64,000 bases of DNA, taken from assembly GCA_030512295.1 (NCBI GenBank), contig JAULSR010000002.1:434001-498000 (forward strand), read 5' to 3'. A program made the position numbers and the translations under genes. Source of the stretch: Bombardia bombarda. Its lineage: Eukaryota > Ascomycota > Sordariomycetes > Sordariales > Lasiosphaeriaceae. The number at the start of each line of letters is the position of its first letter. The first letter of the stretch is position 1. Below the pieces are notes generated by a model that searched no databases, was not told where the DNA came from, and worked only from the letters and a program-made list of their open reading frames with translations. Positions 11,772 to 22,631 of this stretch are shown piece by piece.

Positions 11772-12629
11772 ATGGCAACAGTCGACACATCCCTCGAGGG
11801 GGAAACCAGCGGCGCAGCCGGCGAGCTCGCAGCCGCTCACAGCGCCGAGCACCCTCTCAAGCTCTACGGCGGCTGGTTCTGCCCCTTCGTGCAGCGGGCC
11901 TGGATCGTCCTGGCGGAGAAGAACATTCCGCACCAATATGTCGAGATCAACCCGTACAAGAAGGCGCCCGAGTTCCTGGCACTGAACCCCCGGGGACTCG
12001 TGCCGACGCTGGCGGTGCCGGTATCGGTGGGGGGCGAGGGGAAGAAAGACCTGAAGCCGCTGTACGAGAGCACCGTCATCTGCGAGTACCTCGACGAGGC
12101 CTTTGCGGACACGGGCAGGTTCGGGCCCCGTCTGCTGCCTGAGGAGGACGCGTACGATCGGGCGCGGTGCAGGCTGTGCATCGACCATATCGGATCGCGC
12201 ATCGTGCCGGCGTTTTATCGCTTCATCCAGCACACGCCTGACAAGGCGTACAGTATTGACGAGGTGCGGGCTGAGTTTCTCGGGCACCTCAAGACGTTTG
12301 CGAATGAGCTGGGTTCTGGCGGACCGTGGTTTTTAGGCGAGCGGTTCAGTCTGGTCGATGTGATGCTGGCGCCGTGGGCGAAGCGGCTGTTCCTTGTTGA
12401 TCATTACAAGTCTGGGGGAGTTGGTATTCCGGCGGAGGGGGAGGGAGGGGACGATGAGGCGGTGTGGGCGAGATGGCGGCAGTGGTTCGAGGCGATTGCT
12501 GCGAGGAAGAGTGTCAAGGAAACCTGGAGCAATGATGATCAGTACATTGGGGCGTACAAGAGGTATGCTGAAGACACGACACAGTCCGAGGTAGCCAAGG
12601 CGACGAGGCAGGGAAAAAGCTTGCCCTAG
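11772..12629 (+). CDS. Glutathione S-transferase, omega-like
   Basis: A single exon encodes 285 aa from the ATG at 11772. The frame is open upstream to 11427, but the homologous part begins shortly after this start. The N-terminal thioredoxin fold carries LYGGWFCPFVQRAWIVL, with Cys37 in a CPFVQR motif. A cysteine at this site marks omega-class and related GSTs, which act as thioltransferases/dehydroascorbate reductases rather than Ser/Tyr conjugating enzymes. NPRGLVPTL (cis-Pro loop) and ESTVICEYLDE (glutathione gamma-glutamyl binding) follow. The C-terminal helical domain has GGPWFLGERFSLVDVMLAPW. Probably cytosolic; no signal peptide. It lies between two direct copies of a diverged repeat. 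Substrate unknown. Confidence 0.92.
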   Translation: MATVDTSLEGETSGAAGELAAAHSAEHPLKLYGGWFCPFVQRAWIVLAEKNIPHQYVEINPYKKAPEFLALNPRGLVPTLAVPVSVGGEGKKDLKPLYESTVICEYLDEAFADTGRFGPRLLPEEDAYDRARCRLCIDHIGSRIVPAFYRFIQHTPDKAYSIDEVRAEFLGHLKTFANELGSGGPWFLGERFSLVDVMLAPWAKRLFLVDHYKSGGVGIPAEGEGGDDEAVWARWRQWFEAIAARKSVKETWSNDDQYIGAYKRYAEDTTQSEVAKATRQGKSLP

Positions 12630-14280
12630 GAGGAGACATGGAGCTGTCATTGCCAGTTCTACTAGTATCATGATGGCATCTGCAATTTGTGGCAGCAATA
12701 TAGTCGCAGAAGACCTAATCTGGGTGGTAATAAATGGTTGATGAGGCTTGGTAGGGCTGGAGACTGCGGCGTGGATGGATCGGCGGATCATGGAACAATT
12801 GTAGGTAACACCTAGTAGCGAACTTGAGTCCATTGCTTTCTATTGCCAAGTTACTGCCTGCCAGGGTGACACATCACAGGTTTAGGTCAAATTAACAAGC
12901 AAGCAGATTTGGAGTTGGCATCCCACAGCTTTGATTCGCTCCGCAATTTCGGACGGCGGACGACGGCATCTTTGAATCTTTGAGCAGTCTCCAATGCCCC
13001 AGCAGCAAATTTGACCTGCATTGAAAGTAGAAGAAGGGCTAATAATTTTGATCTGAGTCGGCAAGTCCGAGCAAAGGATCAGACGTTCCTTCCTCGAACC
13101 TCGACGTCCAAGTGACCTTGATGAGTGGAGCAAGTGACCACCGAGCAACCCAGCTCCTTCCGTTTACTGCACGTCGAGCAACAGTCTGAGTTCGCTGGCG
13201 CCTGACACTAGAAACCTCGAGACCTGAGGGCCTCCCTGCTCTACGAGGGGAGTCCACACAGGACCAGCAACTCTACTAGAGTGACCGTATACCTCGTACC
13301 CGCCAGCCTGGCTTCAAAGTTGCCGGCAGTGCTCCCGCTCAGGTTTTGCATCACCGTGTGCCTGGTCGCCGTGCTGACTCAATTCGATTCGATTCAAGGG
13401 AAAGAAAAAAGGTGGCTCCGAGCAATCAAGTTAACCCAGCGAGGGTAAGCACGATGCATATGACGACCGACGCAGGACGGTAGGGGAAATTTTAAAAACC
13501 AGCGACTTGTACCTGTTTGTACTTATCCCGATAAAGCTGTTATGAGACGAGTCCCCCACGGAAATTTAAGGTGAGAAAAATAAGCTCCACTGATAGCGGG
13601 ACTGTGGATGGTACTTGCTATAGTAGGTAAACTATAGCAGACGGCGGAAGGTGCGAGCCATATCAGAGCGCTTGGTAATGGTCGAAAGTCGGCAACAGCA
13701 CTTTGGGTGGTAATCGTGTGGTTGTTGTCAGACTCATTGCTCCATGCTGTAGGTTTAGGAGGGATTTCCTTCATCTACAAGTATCTCAGTATAAACCCTA
13801 AGTACTGACAATATGTCATAGTTTTAGTGAGAAGATGAATTACCCTGCCTTTTGATTTGTCCGGTCGTTTTGATTTTGCTTATATGGTGGTGGTTCTTAG
13901 TGCGTTGCAGACAAATCCAAACAAGGAGCTGGGCCAACATGACGATAACATATTCTTCTCTTCAACCAATCGATGTCTCCCTCGTCTCAGTACCCCAAGC
14001 ATAGACTGCAAGGTACGGTATTTCGTGTTGGTTATCGTCGCCAGCCTCAGCAACGACACCCATTAAATGTTGTTCTCATCAGTAATAAATAATACAAGAG
14101 ACTTGCGGCCTTTTTAGGATACATGAAGCAAGTTATGAGTGTCAAACTCGCTTCGCTCTCTCTTTCTTCCACCATATCCTTGAATAGTTGACTCGGAACT
14201 GACACCTCTGTAATCCTAGGATTGTGGACCTAACTTCCTGCCTCTGATAAAATCAAAAAAGATGCAATAGCTATTCCTAC
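12630..14280. other. Intergenic region between GST and small gene
   Basis: Holds the GST 3' end and repeat copy 2 (13500-13753). No coding frame here has protein character. A TATAAACC stretch near 13790 followed by CTGACA could be the remnant of an LTR promoter/end belonging to the repeat. Confidence 0.4.
13500..13753 (+). repeat. Diverged dispersed repeat, copy 2
   Basis: Direct-orientation partner of 10833-11042, about 2.7 kb away, on the other side of the GST gene. It matches copy 1 over GACTTGTACCTGTTT, TGTTATGAGACGAGTCCCCC, GAAATTTAAGGTGA, GAAGGTGCGAGCCAT and TTGCTCCATGCTGTAG, and carries about 50 additional bases near 13660-13720. Possible solo LTR or MITE relic; family not identified. 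Confidence 0.6.
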
Positions 14281-14573
14281 TTAGTTCTTGCTCGACCTCC
14301 CGCCCTGGCCGGCATCAGGACCCTTGGCTCGCCCTTGGCTCTGTCCCCCACTGGCGTTCATGCCCTCGAGGCCAGCACCCTTTTCAGGCTCGGGCATGGG
14401 TGCTGTCTTGTCTGCGCGGCTTACGTGAGTCGACTGGGGATTTGGTTAGTATTCGTCACATGAGTAAATAATTGGACAGGGGGGTGGCTTACGGTCTCAT
14501 CGCTAACGCCGTGGATGATGTTTTTGGTTGCCTCGATGGCATTGTCTGATGATCCGTCTCCGTTGCGAGGCAT
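14281..14573 (-). CDS. Small conserved-looking hydrophilic protein, 77 aa
   Basis: Exons 14573-14493 and 14433-14281 join in frame across a 59-nt intron with a GTAAGC donor, an ACTAAC branch site and a CCCCAG acceptor. The product starts MPRNGDGSSDNAIEATKNII and ends GQGGRSSKN. It is rich in Gly, Ser, Lys and acidic residues, has no hydrophobic segment, and is probably disordered, resembling small stress- or conidiation-linked fungal proteins in composition only. A TATAAAAAG box lies about 85 bp upstream, and clean splice signals support expression. Function unknown. Confidence 0.65.
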
Positions 14574-15305
14574 GTTGGTGATGGCTTTGTTTGTGAATAA
14601 TTCGAGTGTTCAAGTTGATGTTGAGTGGGATGGAAGCAGAGGGTGTTGCTCGGCTTTTTATACCAAAGAGGATCAGGTTCCTGGTATTCTATTCGAGGAC
14701 TAATCACAGTCGAGGTTTGTGGCCCATGGAGTCGTCCGTCCGGGGGAAGCAGCCATTTGACGTCATGTTAGTGATTGACCTCGCCTCAAACGTCATGATG
14801 GATATTTGCCGAGCATCAGATGCCGATGCGGTGGGCCGATGGACGTTTCTCGTTGTTGCTCGAACAAAGCTTCGGTGGGGTTTGTGTTGCGTTTTCCGAA
14901 AGTAAATTAGGAAGTGATCGTCGTCTTCTAGGTACCTAAGGTACTTAGTCGAGTGTAAGACACCCACGTTAAATCAGCCTTATGCATGCGCTATAACATG
15001 GCTGCGTTAGGCGCCGCGGCTGCTGTGAACCCCAGCCTCCTGCCCCTCCCGTCCCATGCGGACCTAGCAACGGCCCGCCGCCCGCCCCATTTCCCCTTCT
15101 TTCCTCACTAGGTCAACATCAACTTGTAAGTCTATTCTACTGAGGGGAATAGGAGATGGCAGCCAAAACGGAAAGCTCGTTTATTTTTCGCCAAACGTTT
15201 ACCATCCAAATTCTGGCAATAATTCTGGGAAGCTTGATCCTGAGCAAAAGCAATTTCTTTCGTCCCTCCCAACTGATTCCCTCTGATCACGTATACTCCG
15301 TCCAA
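14574..15305. other. Divergent spacer between small gene and Nudix gene
   Basis: About 730 bp between two divergent starts, containing the TATA box at 14654-14662. An in-frame extension of the Nudix ORF reaches an ATG at 15156 and would add a hydrophobic N-terminus (residues around QTFTIQILAIILGSL). I regard that as leader sequence because the conserved protein begins near 15306. Confidence 0.4.
14654..14662 (-). promoter_or_regulatory. TATA box of the 77-aa gene
   Basis: On the minus strand this reads TATAAAAAG, about 85 bp upstream of the ATG at 14573, a fitting position for a TATA box with a short leader. Confidence 0.55.
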
Positions 15306-16230
15306 ATGTCCTTTAACCACCCCGAACACGACATCCCAGTGAGCCTCCCCATGGGCCTATCGGCGGAGCAGGTCCTTGGCTTCCACCCGTTCAGTGCAAG
15401 TCATTAACCCGAGAGCTACTGCCCCTCCTTCTCTTCCTGGTCCTCCAAACTAACACACCAGACCTTAGTCCTGGATCTCCACCCTGCAGCACTCCCTCCA
15501 CCTGCAGACCCAAAACGCCTCGCACCCCTTCCACTCAGACCCCTACGTCCTGCGCTCAGTCACCGTCCAGGCCTACGACCTCTTTGGCGAGAAACGGGTC
15601 GGCTTCCTCAAGCTCGTCTCCGACGTCTCCAACGGCGCGGGCGAGAAGCTCCCCGGCGCCGTCTTCCTCCGCGGCCCGAGCGTGGCCATGCTGGTGATGC
15701 TGGTTCCTGACGACGCGCCCGCCGAGACTGATGAGCGATATGTGCTGCTAACAGTGCAGCCGCGGATTGCGGCCGGCAGCCTCGAGTTCGCCGAGCTGCC
15801 CGCGGGCATGGTGGACGAGGCGGGCAACTTTGCCGGCACCGCTGCCAACGAGATCCGAGAGGAGCTCGGCCTCGAGATCCCGCAGGAGGAGCTGATAAAT
15901 TTGAGCGATATGGCTTTCCCTGCTGCTGCTGCTGCTGCTGCTGCTGCTACTACTGAAGGAAAAGAAAAGAACGAGAACCTCCCTCAGGCCATGTTTCCTT
16001 CTGCAGGCGGGTGCGACGAGTATATTCCCATATTTATGCACGAGAGGCGCGTCCCGAGGGAGCAGCTGGGCGAGTGGACTGGAAGATTGACCGGGCTGAG
16101 GGAGCACGGGGAGAAGATTACGCTGAAGTTGGTCAGGATGCGGGATCTCTGGCGGGAGGGGGCTAGGGATGCAAAGTGTCTTGCGGCGTTGGCGCTATGG
16201 GAGGGTCTGCGTAGGGAGGGGAGGCTCTAA
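15306..16230 (+). CDS. Nudix hydrolase, NUDT14/ADP-sugar diphosphatase-like
   Basis: Exons 15306-15395 and 15469-16230 encode 283 aa. Joining AGT to TCC across the gap restores FHPFSSWISTLQHSL, but the donor is GCAAGT, so this is a GC-AG intron with a CTAAC branch site. The Nudix region is at 143-165: GMVDEAGNFAGTAANEIREELGL. The metal-binding EIREELGL core is intact, while the classical Glu and Arg positions are Gly and Asn, as can occur in the sugar-diphosphatase branch. Relatives hydrolyse ADP-ribose or UDP-sugars to sugar phosphate and nucleoside monophosphate, and are cytosolic. Nine GCT codons (15922-15948) give a poly-Ala insertion. It is convergent with a second Nudix gene. An alternative start at 15156 would add a hydrophobic N-terminus. 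Confidence 0.85.
15922..15948 (+). repeat. (GCT)9 coding microsatellite
   Basis: Nine consecutive GCT codons encode a poly-Ala tract in a loop region after the Nudix box of the NUDT14-like gene, followed by two ACT codons. Confidence 0.9.
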
Positions 16231-16611
16231 TTTAGGATTTGGCTCAAAAGAAAGGGGAAAGCAAACGGAAAAGGAAAAGAATGAAGATGCACCAGCTTGA
16301 TTTATACCTTTTACCCTTTGCTCCATTTTCTCTCATACCGAGGCATGCCCTTCCCCATATTTTTGCGCCGTTCTATCTATACAGAGGTATATGTGCGCCG
16401 TTTATGATCATAACTGTTGGATCTCTCCATTCTCTTGTTTCTCTTTTTTTTCGGTCGCGAGCGGTAGAGCCCATCTCCAGGCAAGAGTTGCATGGGGGCC
16501 TCTGTACCTGACATTTTGCCCATCCAACCCCATCTCTCCTGAGCGTACCTTTTTCTTTTTCCTCAAAAAAGGAAAGAAAACACGATGACTGGCTCCAGGG
16601 CTCTACCATAT
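16231..16611. other. Convergent 3' spacer between the two Nudix genes
   Basis: A 381-bp tail-to-tail spacer, T/C-rich with several T-runs and A-runs. It should contain both 3' UTRs and cleavage sites. No gene seen. Confidence 0.45.
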
Positions 16612-17608
16612 CTATAGCCGAAATCGCTTGGCAATCTCGATACCCTCAGCAATGTTCGCGATGCGCACGTCGATGGCGAATCCCTCCGCCTCAAGCCGCT
16701 TGCAGTCGTCCCAAAGGCTGGCCAGCTTGAGGTGAAAGACTTGTATGAACTCGCCCTCCTCGAGCTGCGGCTGAGGTGCTGGTTCTCGGGCAGTCTCATG
16801 TCGACACTGATGTGCACCATCTTAAGGTTGGTGTTGCAGAAGCCAGGGTCTGCAGGACAAATACAGACGGAGATGAAGTTAGTAAAGGGACTAAAAAAGG
16901 GGGGTATTGGAAAAATTAAAACTTGCCGTTGTACATGAGCGGCGAACTCTCAATGACTCGGCCGACGTATCCCGTCTCCTCCTTGAGCTCCCGGATGGCG
17001 GCTTTCTCGGGCGTCTCGCCCTCGTCGATCAGGCCGGCAGGCAGCTCGATCACGACCTGGTTGAGGGGCGGCCGGTATTGCTTCTGGACAACGATTTCGG
17101 GACCTGGGTAAATGCGCAGAGAAAGAATTCGTGTTGGTTTCATTCGACATTCTTTTTACCTTGGGTCATGTTGTGTGAGGCGATGGATCTGGGCAACAGC
17201 CTGGTCTGACATGCAAGGAGTAAGGAAAGAAGACAAGAAAAAAGGAAGCTAGAACAAAAAAAGAGAGAACAAAACGTACCCGTCTCCTTCTCTAGAAAGG
17301 CCACAATACCCACGGCGTCGATACCGGTGAACTCGGGCCGAGTCTGGCGCTCAGCCGACTCCCAGGTGCGCTCGACTCCGTTGGGATCCGTAAACGTCTT
17401 TTTACATAGCCCGTGTCAGACCCAGGATGAGAGCTTATGTGTGCCTGATACTTACTTGACCAGTTTTAGCCACTTTGCTTCGGACTCGGGCTGTTGTGTT
17501 TGTGTTAATTTGTCACTGTGTGTAGCCGGAATCATTCGCTGGTTTGGTTTGTTTACTTACCAAAGGGGTAGTGGAGACCGCCTTGGATGCTGTAGACTCT
17601 GCTGCCAT
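16612..17608 (-). pseudogene. ADP-ribose pyrophosphatase, NUDT5/Ysa1-like, frame broken twice
   Basis: Minus-strand homologous segments are 17608-17561, 17490-17456, 17397-17280, 17103-16927 and 16849-16612. They encode EAKWLKLVK, TFTDPNGVERTWESAE, QKQYRPPLNQVVIELPAGLI, a perfect Nudix box (GLIDEGETPEKAAIRELKEETGY), DPGFCNTNLKMVH and a C-terminus ending AKRFRL. This is the NUDT5/Ysa1 family, which splits ADP-ribose into AMP and ribose-5-phosphate. The intron 16926-16850 is GC-AG (donor GCAAGT). Two single-base deficits break the frame. At 17455-17456 the codon AAG runs straight into TAAGT, so the canonical GTAAGT donor leaves one base short. Near 16784 the run after ENQH lacks one base before QPQLEEGEF. 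All else is conserved, so assembly error is as likely as a true pseudogene. The start is the first ATG before the conserved part; the frame is open upstream to 17908. Confidence 0.75.
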
Positions 17609-19496
17609 GGTGATGGGCTCAACGGTATCTTCTGCACCCGAACAGGTGAGAGGGGGACTGGATTGGCCAAGATATACCATGCTCTTCGATGGTATGAAGT
17701 CGGGCGCCGGAATTAGTACATTTAGGTCAAGCGGCGCCAGCATTGCGAGTTCGATCTTGGTCAGAATAGAAGGCAATGATGATGCACTTGCACGAGATTG
17801 TGCTTCATTGGATGTGGTAGATTTCAGAAATTCACAATTCAATGCCGGTGGAACACTGCCAACAATACCTTCTTGACGCAACCTCCAGTCCCCCACTATA
17901 TCCATCATCCATCAATGGAGCAGCCGCAATAAGGGACTTATAACAGTAACTTTGCTGAATTCCATGCCAGCTTCAGGGGTAAAATGAAGCAATTCTGAAG
18001 TTTACAGGGCCTGCTAGGCGCACGTTGTCCCTACCAGCTTGCCCCTCCCCCACTAAAGATCTCCAACGTGTCAGGGCAGGCATTCTGCACCCCGCTCTTC
18101 CGCAGGAGGGAAACCCCTGAACCCGCCCACCTGAACCAATGGGTCGGTATCCGTACTGTCAGTCGTGGAGGAAGGATATGGGATGCGTCAATGGGCGTTG
18201 TATCTTTTCCTCCTCTCGTTGGATATGACGATAACAGAGAGGACGGTAAAACGATTGATGAGTAGGTACTTTGCCAATAAAATCAGTAGATGTTTCATTC
18301 CAGTGTCTGTTACTCGCCAGGTACCCAGGGAGATTGTCTGTTACTAGGGCATGCCGTAGAGCGATCAATTTTGCCATAGTAAAATTAAGGCTCACTGACA
18401 GCGGTACATGTTGTCGCGCCACGGCCTGCATCCGACGTCGTCGTCGACTTGTTAGTCGTTACGGTTCGCGTGATGCTGACCCATCCAGCTCCATGTCTTG
18501 GTGGTGTCATGCTGAAGACCGTCAAGACTGCCACTTGGGGTCAAATCGTGGCATGTGGGCGGTTTACCGTTTTATTTCGCAACCCAATTGAAGTTTTATG
18601 TTACATTACATACCGACAACATGAACGATGGCTGGTCCATTACCCGTCCCCTACCCAAACCCATGTGGTAACACCCGACAGCCCATTCTCCCCCCACGGG
18701 TAATGTTGTGCAAGGGATGCAAGTGATCCATTGACTAGACACTTGATGGTCTCGAACACGGAAGTCGACATGCATCGATAATGCTGTTCCACGTCAACTG
18801 GTTGAAGCCCATTGGATATGCCTGCATGTTTTCTTCCGATTGTCGCATGTCGTGCAAGGCCGGTACTGGAAGCCGCCCTACAAGAAGCGAATCTAAGACA
18901 TTCGGTTGTGAAACATGCCGTGGATAGCGATAGGTACGTAACATGCTAGGCACGGATAGCGTGGCCGAGCTGCCATGTGTCCAGCGCCCACAGGACAGGG
19001 TAGGTCAGGCACAAAAGTTATCGGTAAGGGTTAAACTGCCTTATCTCTTGTGGGATGGAGGAAGGAATGACGACGACCTGACAGCATCCATGGAAGACCT
19101 GGCGAGGCCCAGCAATCAGCCATGCCCCCACCGGGCATGTTAATGTTACAGCGGGCATCCACATCATCCTCCGCATGCCTGCGCCATCGTCATGCCGTAT
19201 TTTTGGGCCTTCCTCTTGCGGTGCGAGAGGGCGGTTCGGGCGACGATTGGCCTCGCGAAACCAAGCTTACTATTGTCCTAGTACCGAGTAGTTGGTCCTA
19301 CACTCCATCTGACATACTATTTCTTTGACGCCGCGCGTGCGCTTCCGCGTTCTTCTTCCCTTAATTCTTCCCTTAATTTATTCCTTTTGCCAGATGTTCA
19401 ATTGTACTTGCTTATAATATCCTAAATCTGCAACTTCTACCTCGGCTCCACTCTCCTCGAGCACGATATTCACGTCCAGCTAGCGACGACAACACA
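17609..19496. other. Intergenic region upstream of the MFS gene
   Basis: About 1.9 kb separating divergent genes. The first 300 bases continue the open frame upstream of the NUDT5-like start and could be leader or an N-terminal extension. I see no RNA gene or clear repeat. The stretch just before the MFS start is pyrimidine-rich, as expected for a fungal leader. Confidence 0.4.
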
Positions 19497-21277
19497 ATGA
19501 CGAAGTACACCGACGATGGTGACGAGCGCGACGACAGCAGTGCAATACTACCCACAGAGCAGACCCGACTCCTGATCAGCACCGCCATCACCAGCCAGCA
19601 GCAGCAGCAAGAAGCCGACGATGACACCACGTTCACCACCACCGACGACTGCCTCGAGAGACGTCGCGCCAGGCTCCGCCCCCGCGTCGTCATCCTCACA
19701 TTCTCCGTCCTGTTCCTCCTCGCGCTAGGTCAGTTCGTCACCTCGCCCGCCATCAACGCCGTCATGGAGAGCATCATCTGCCGCGACATGCACCCCGAGG
19801 TGCTCGGTGCTGGCGACTCCGCCTCGCGCCGCAACGCCCTCTTCCTCTTCACGGATACCGTGTGCAAGGACGACAAGGTGCAGAGCCGGCTGGCAACGCT
19901 GCGTGGGTGGGCCAACACGTTTGAGTGCATCCCCGGCATGATTGGCGCCGTGCCGTATGGCATCCTGTCGGATCGGTGGGGGCGGAAGCCGGTGCTGGCG
20001 CTGTCCATGGTGGGCGTGTGTCTGAGCTATGTTTTTAACTATGCTGTTTGTAAGTTGTGGGGATTTGTTCTGGTTTTTCAATGATCCATGTGCTGATATG
20101 TCGGGCTGTAGTCTTGTTTTCGGGAATTGTTCCCTTGTGGCTGATGTGGTTCTCGGCTGTCTTTATGTTGTAAGTAATTCCTCTCTGATCTAGGCCAACA
20201 TGTATCCGTACATGTGTCGCTGACTAGCTTGTCCTTCTCAGCATCGGAGGCGGCGCCCCCGTCCTCACCGCCATGCTGTACACCTTCCTGGCCGACGTCG
20301 TGCCCGTCACCGAGAGAGCGACCGCCTTCTTCCAGCTCGGCGCGGTCTTCCTCACGGCCCAGATGATCGCTGGCCCTCTCGCGGGTATCATGATGGGCGG
20401 CAACCACCCCTGGAGGCCTCTGCTGGTTGGTCTCGGTATGTTGGTGCTTGGCAGCCTCATGATTCCAGCCATTCCCGAGACTGTGCAGCTTCGCAACGTT
20501 CAAGAGAGCCGGCCGGAGGAGCAGGAGGTGAACGACACCAGCAGCGAGGAGCTCGATGATCCCAAGCCCGCAACCTCCCACATGGCCAATCTCTGGCGCA
20601 AAGCCCGCGACGGCCTCGCCGCGGTGCAGCACTTCATCTTGAGCAACCAGAGCGTCAGCTTCCTAATGATCTCCCTCATCTTTCTCATCATCGGCCGCTA
20701 CTCCTCCGAGATCCTGCTCCAGTACGCCAGAAACCGCTACCAATGGGACTGGAGCGAGGCCGCCTACCTGATGACCGTCCTCGGCGCCACCAGCCTCTTC
20801 AACCTGCTCGTCATCATGCCCGCCGCCACCTGGCTCTGCCTCGACTATTTCCGCATGTCCGCCTCGGCCAAGGACATCTTGCTGGCGCGTATCTCAATGA
20901 CCGTCCTGGTCGTCGCCTGTCTGCTCATCGCCGCTGCCACTAACGGCTGGTTGCTGGCCGTCGGTCTGGTCGGGCTCGGGCTGGGCTCGGGCTCACCCGG
21001 GCTGATACGGTCGGTGCTGAACACGCTGGTCGAGAAGCACCACGTCGGCATGCTTAATACGCTCATTGGGCTGATGGAGAATATCGGATTGATGATGGCG
21101 GGGCCGATATTGGCCAAGTGCTTTGGGGTGGGGAAGAGCCGGGGGGGAGCATGGTTGGGATTGCCGTTCATTGCGGCGGCACTGTTTAACTGTGTGACGC
21201 TGCTTGTGCTGTGCATTTTTAGGTTGCCGGTGTCGCAGGCGTCGCGGCGGCGGTTGTCGGTGGGGTCTGGGATTTAA
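19497..21277 (+). CDS. Major facilitator superfamily transporter
   Basis: Exons 19497-20049, 20112-20169 and 20242-21277 give 548 aa. A hydrophilic, acidic, Gln-rich N-terminus (QQQQQ at 34-38) precedes the first membrane helix at about residue 63. The loop after helix 2 carries GILSDRWGRKPV (155-166), the MFS motif A. A long soluble extension after helix 1 holds several Cys, and a central hydrophilic loop (about QLRNVQESRPEEQEVND) separates two six-helix halves; the second half contains GLGLGSGSPGLIRSVL. This pattern resembles fungal SLC46/tetracycline-resistance-like MFS carriers. Substrate cannot be read from sequence. Probable plasma or vacuolar membrane protein. No biosynthetic partner adjoins it. 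Confidence 0.88.
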
Positions 21278-22592
21278 AAGAGGTGGGCGGTTTGATGAGA
21301 CGATACGACGACGGTGTTTGACCGATATTCGACTTTGGTTACTGTTTGTCTACGGTACCCAGACGGCGAATTTTACTGAAAGAAACTACTACTCGAGAGG
21401 CGCCCTCAGTCAACATCTACTCCTCTCCCTTCTTCGACTGAAGAGGGTGGCTTCGTAGTGATTGACTCGGCTGACTCTAGCGAGGAACGAACTGTCGCGC
21501 AAGTACTCGGCCTATGGTCAAGACGACAACCACCATAGGTCCAGACAGATCGGTTGTCTACCCTATACTTGCACGCCAGTCAACCGCATCCCTCACTCAA
21601 GACTGACAACTCGAAGGGCTCCTTGGGTGAGATGCTTGATCAGCTCAGCGCCTCTACGCCAGCAACGAGAGGTAACAACCGCCTCTCGCCATTTATGGGT
21701 ACTGACAAGCACACTTTCATAGGATATATGTGAAAGCTATAGAGAGGAGAAGGACGATACATTTAACAAGTTATGTTCATATAACTTCTCCCGAATACGG
21801 ACATTTATCTGTATGCTGGGTAATACCTATTGTCTTTTGATCTTTTTGAATAAGACTTTCCATAGTTTGGATCTGGGCTGTATATATTCTGGATCAGGAG
21901 TATGGGAATATTTTTGGGAAGACGCGGGCTTACTTGTCGCGCTATGGTGGTGGCGTTTGTGGTCGATAGAGGGAGGGGCGTAGGTCGGCATCGCACAGAA
22001 TATTTGGACTTTCTACCTAGCAACACTGCATTCACAACCATGCTAGAAGAAGCGTACCTAGCTATCATCTACATCCACAATGGCAAGGGGAAATCGCGGT
22101 TTAGCCAAGCTTCTTTGCTTATGGCTACAACCGTCAGACGGAGGATAACCTCCCACCGAGCTGGCCACCTTCTACTTATAAGAGATGATTATTCCAGTTC
22201 GTCAGACATTACAGCATGACTCCGGCGACTCCGCATCGAAAATCGAATGGACAAAAAGGGCAAACTGAGATGGCAGATGGCAGATGGCATATAGGCTGGC
22301 TGAATCTGGCTGGGGCTGGCCCTATGGGGCAGGGTGATATCGAAGAGGCGTACACAGTTGAGCTTAATGCGGTATCAAGATGCAAACCGGGTAAAGATGA
22401 GAGAGGCGCATAGACTATTGATTATAATGGCATCGGCGACGCTGCTTACCGCGGGGCAATTCCACTTTTACACCATTGCGCCGGGCTGCTTGCAACGGCT
22501 TGACAATGATGGAGTGAGCTGGCGACGAGATGGTTGGTGACACGGCAGGATGCCTTTGAGACCCTGTGTGCTTGCCGTGTGGGGAAGTGGCA

Positions 22593-22631
22593 GTGACAGG
22601 TGACAGGTGACAGGTGACGGGTGACGGGTGA
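22593..22631. repeat. 7-bp tandem repeat
   Basis: About five copies of a GTGACAG/GTGACGG unit in direct tandem, in an otherwise featureless spacer. Confidence 0.8.

Noticed and set aside
12333..12833. 166-codon minus frame over the GST
   Set aside because: Antisense shadow of the GST coding frame.
8178..17608. Laccase, GST, small gene and Nudix pair as a biosynthetic cluster
   Set aside because: No polyketide, peptide or terpene backbone enzyme, no pathway regulator, and large spacers; co-location looks incidental.
18300..18420. Possible third copy of the GST-flanking repeat
   Set aside because: Only short words (AAATTAAGG, CTGACAGCGG) match; the alignment is not convincing by eye.
20078..20632. 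184-codon minus frame over the MFS gene
   Set aside because: Shadow of the MFS coding frame.
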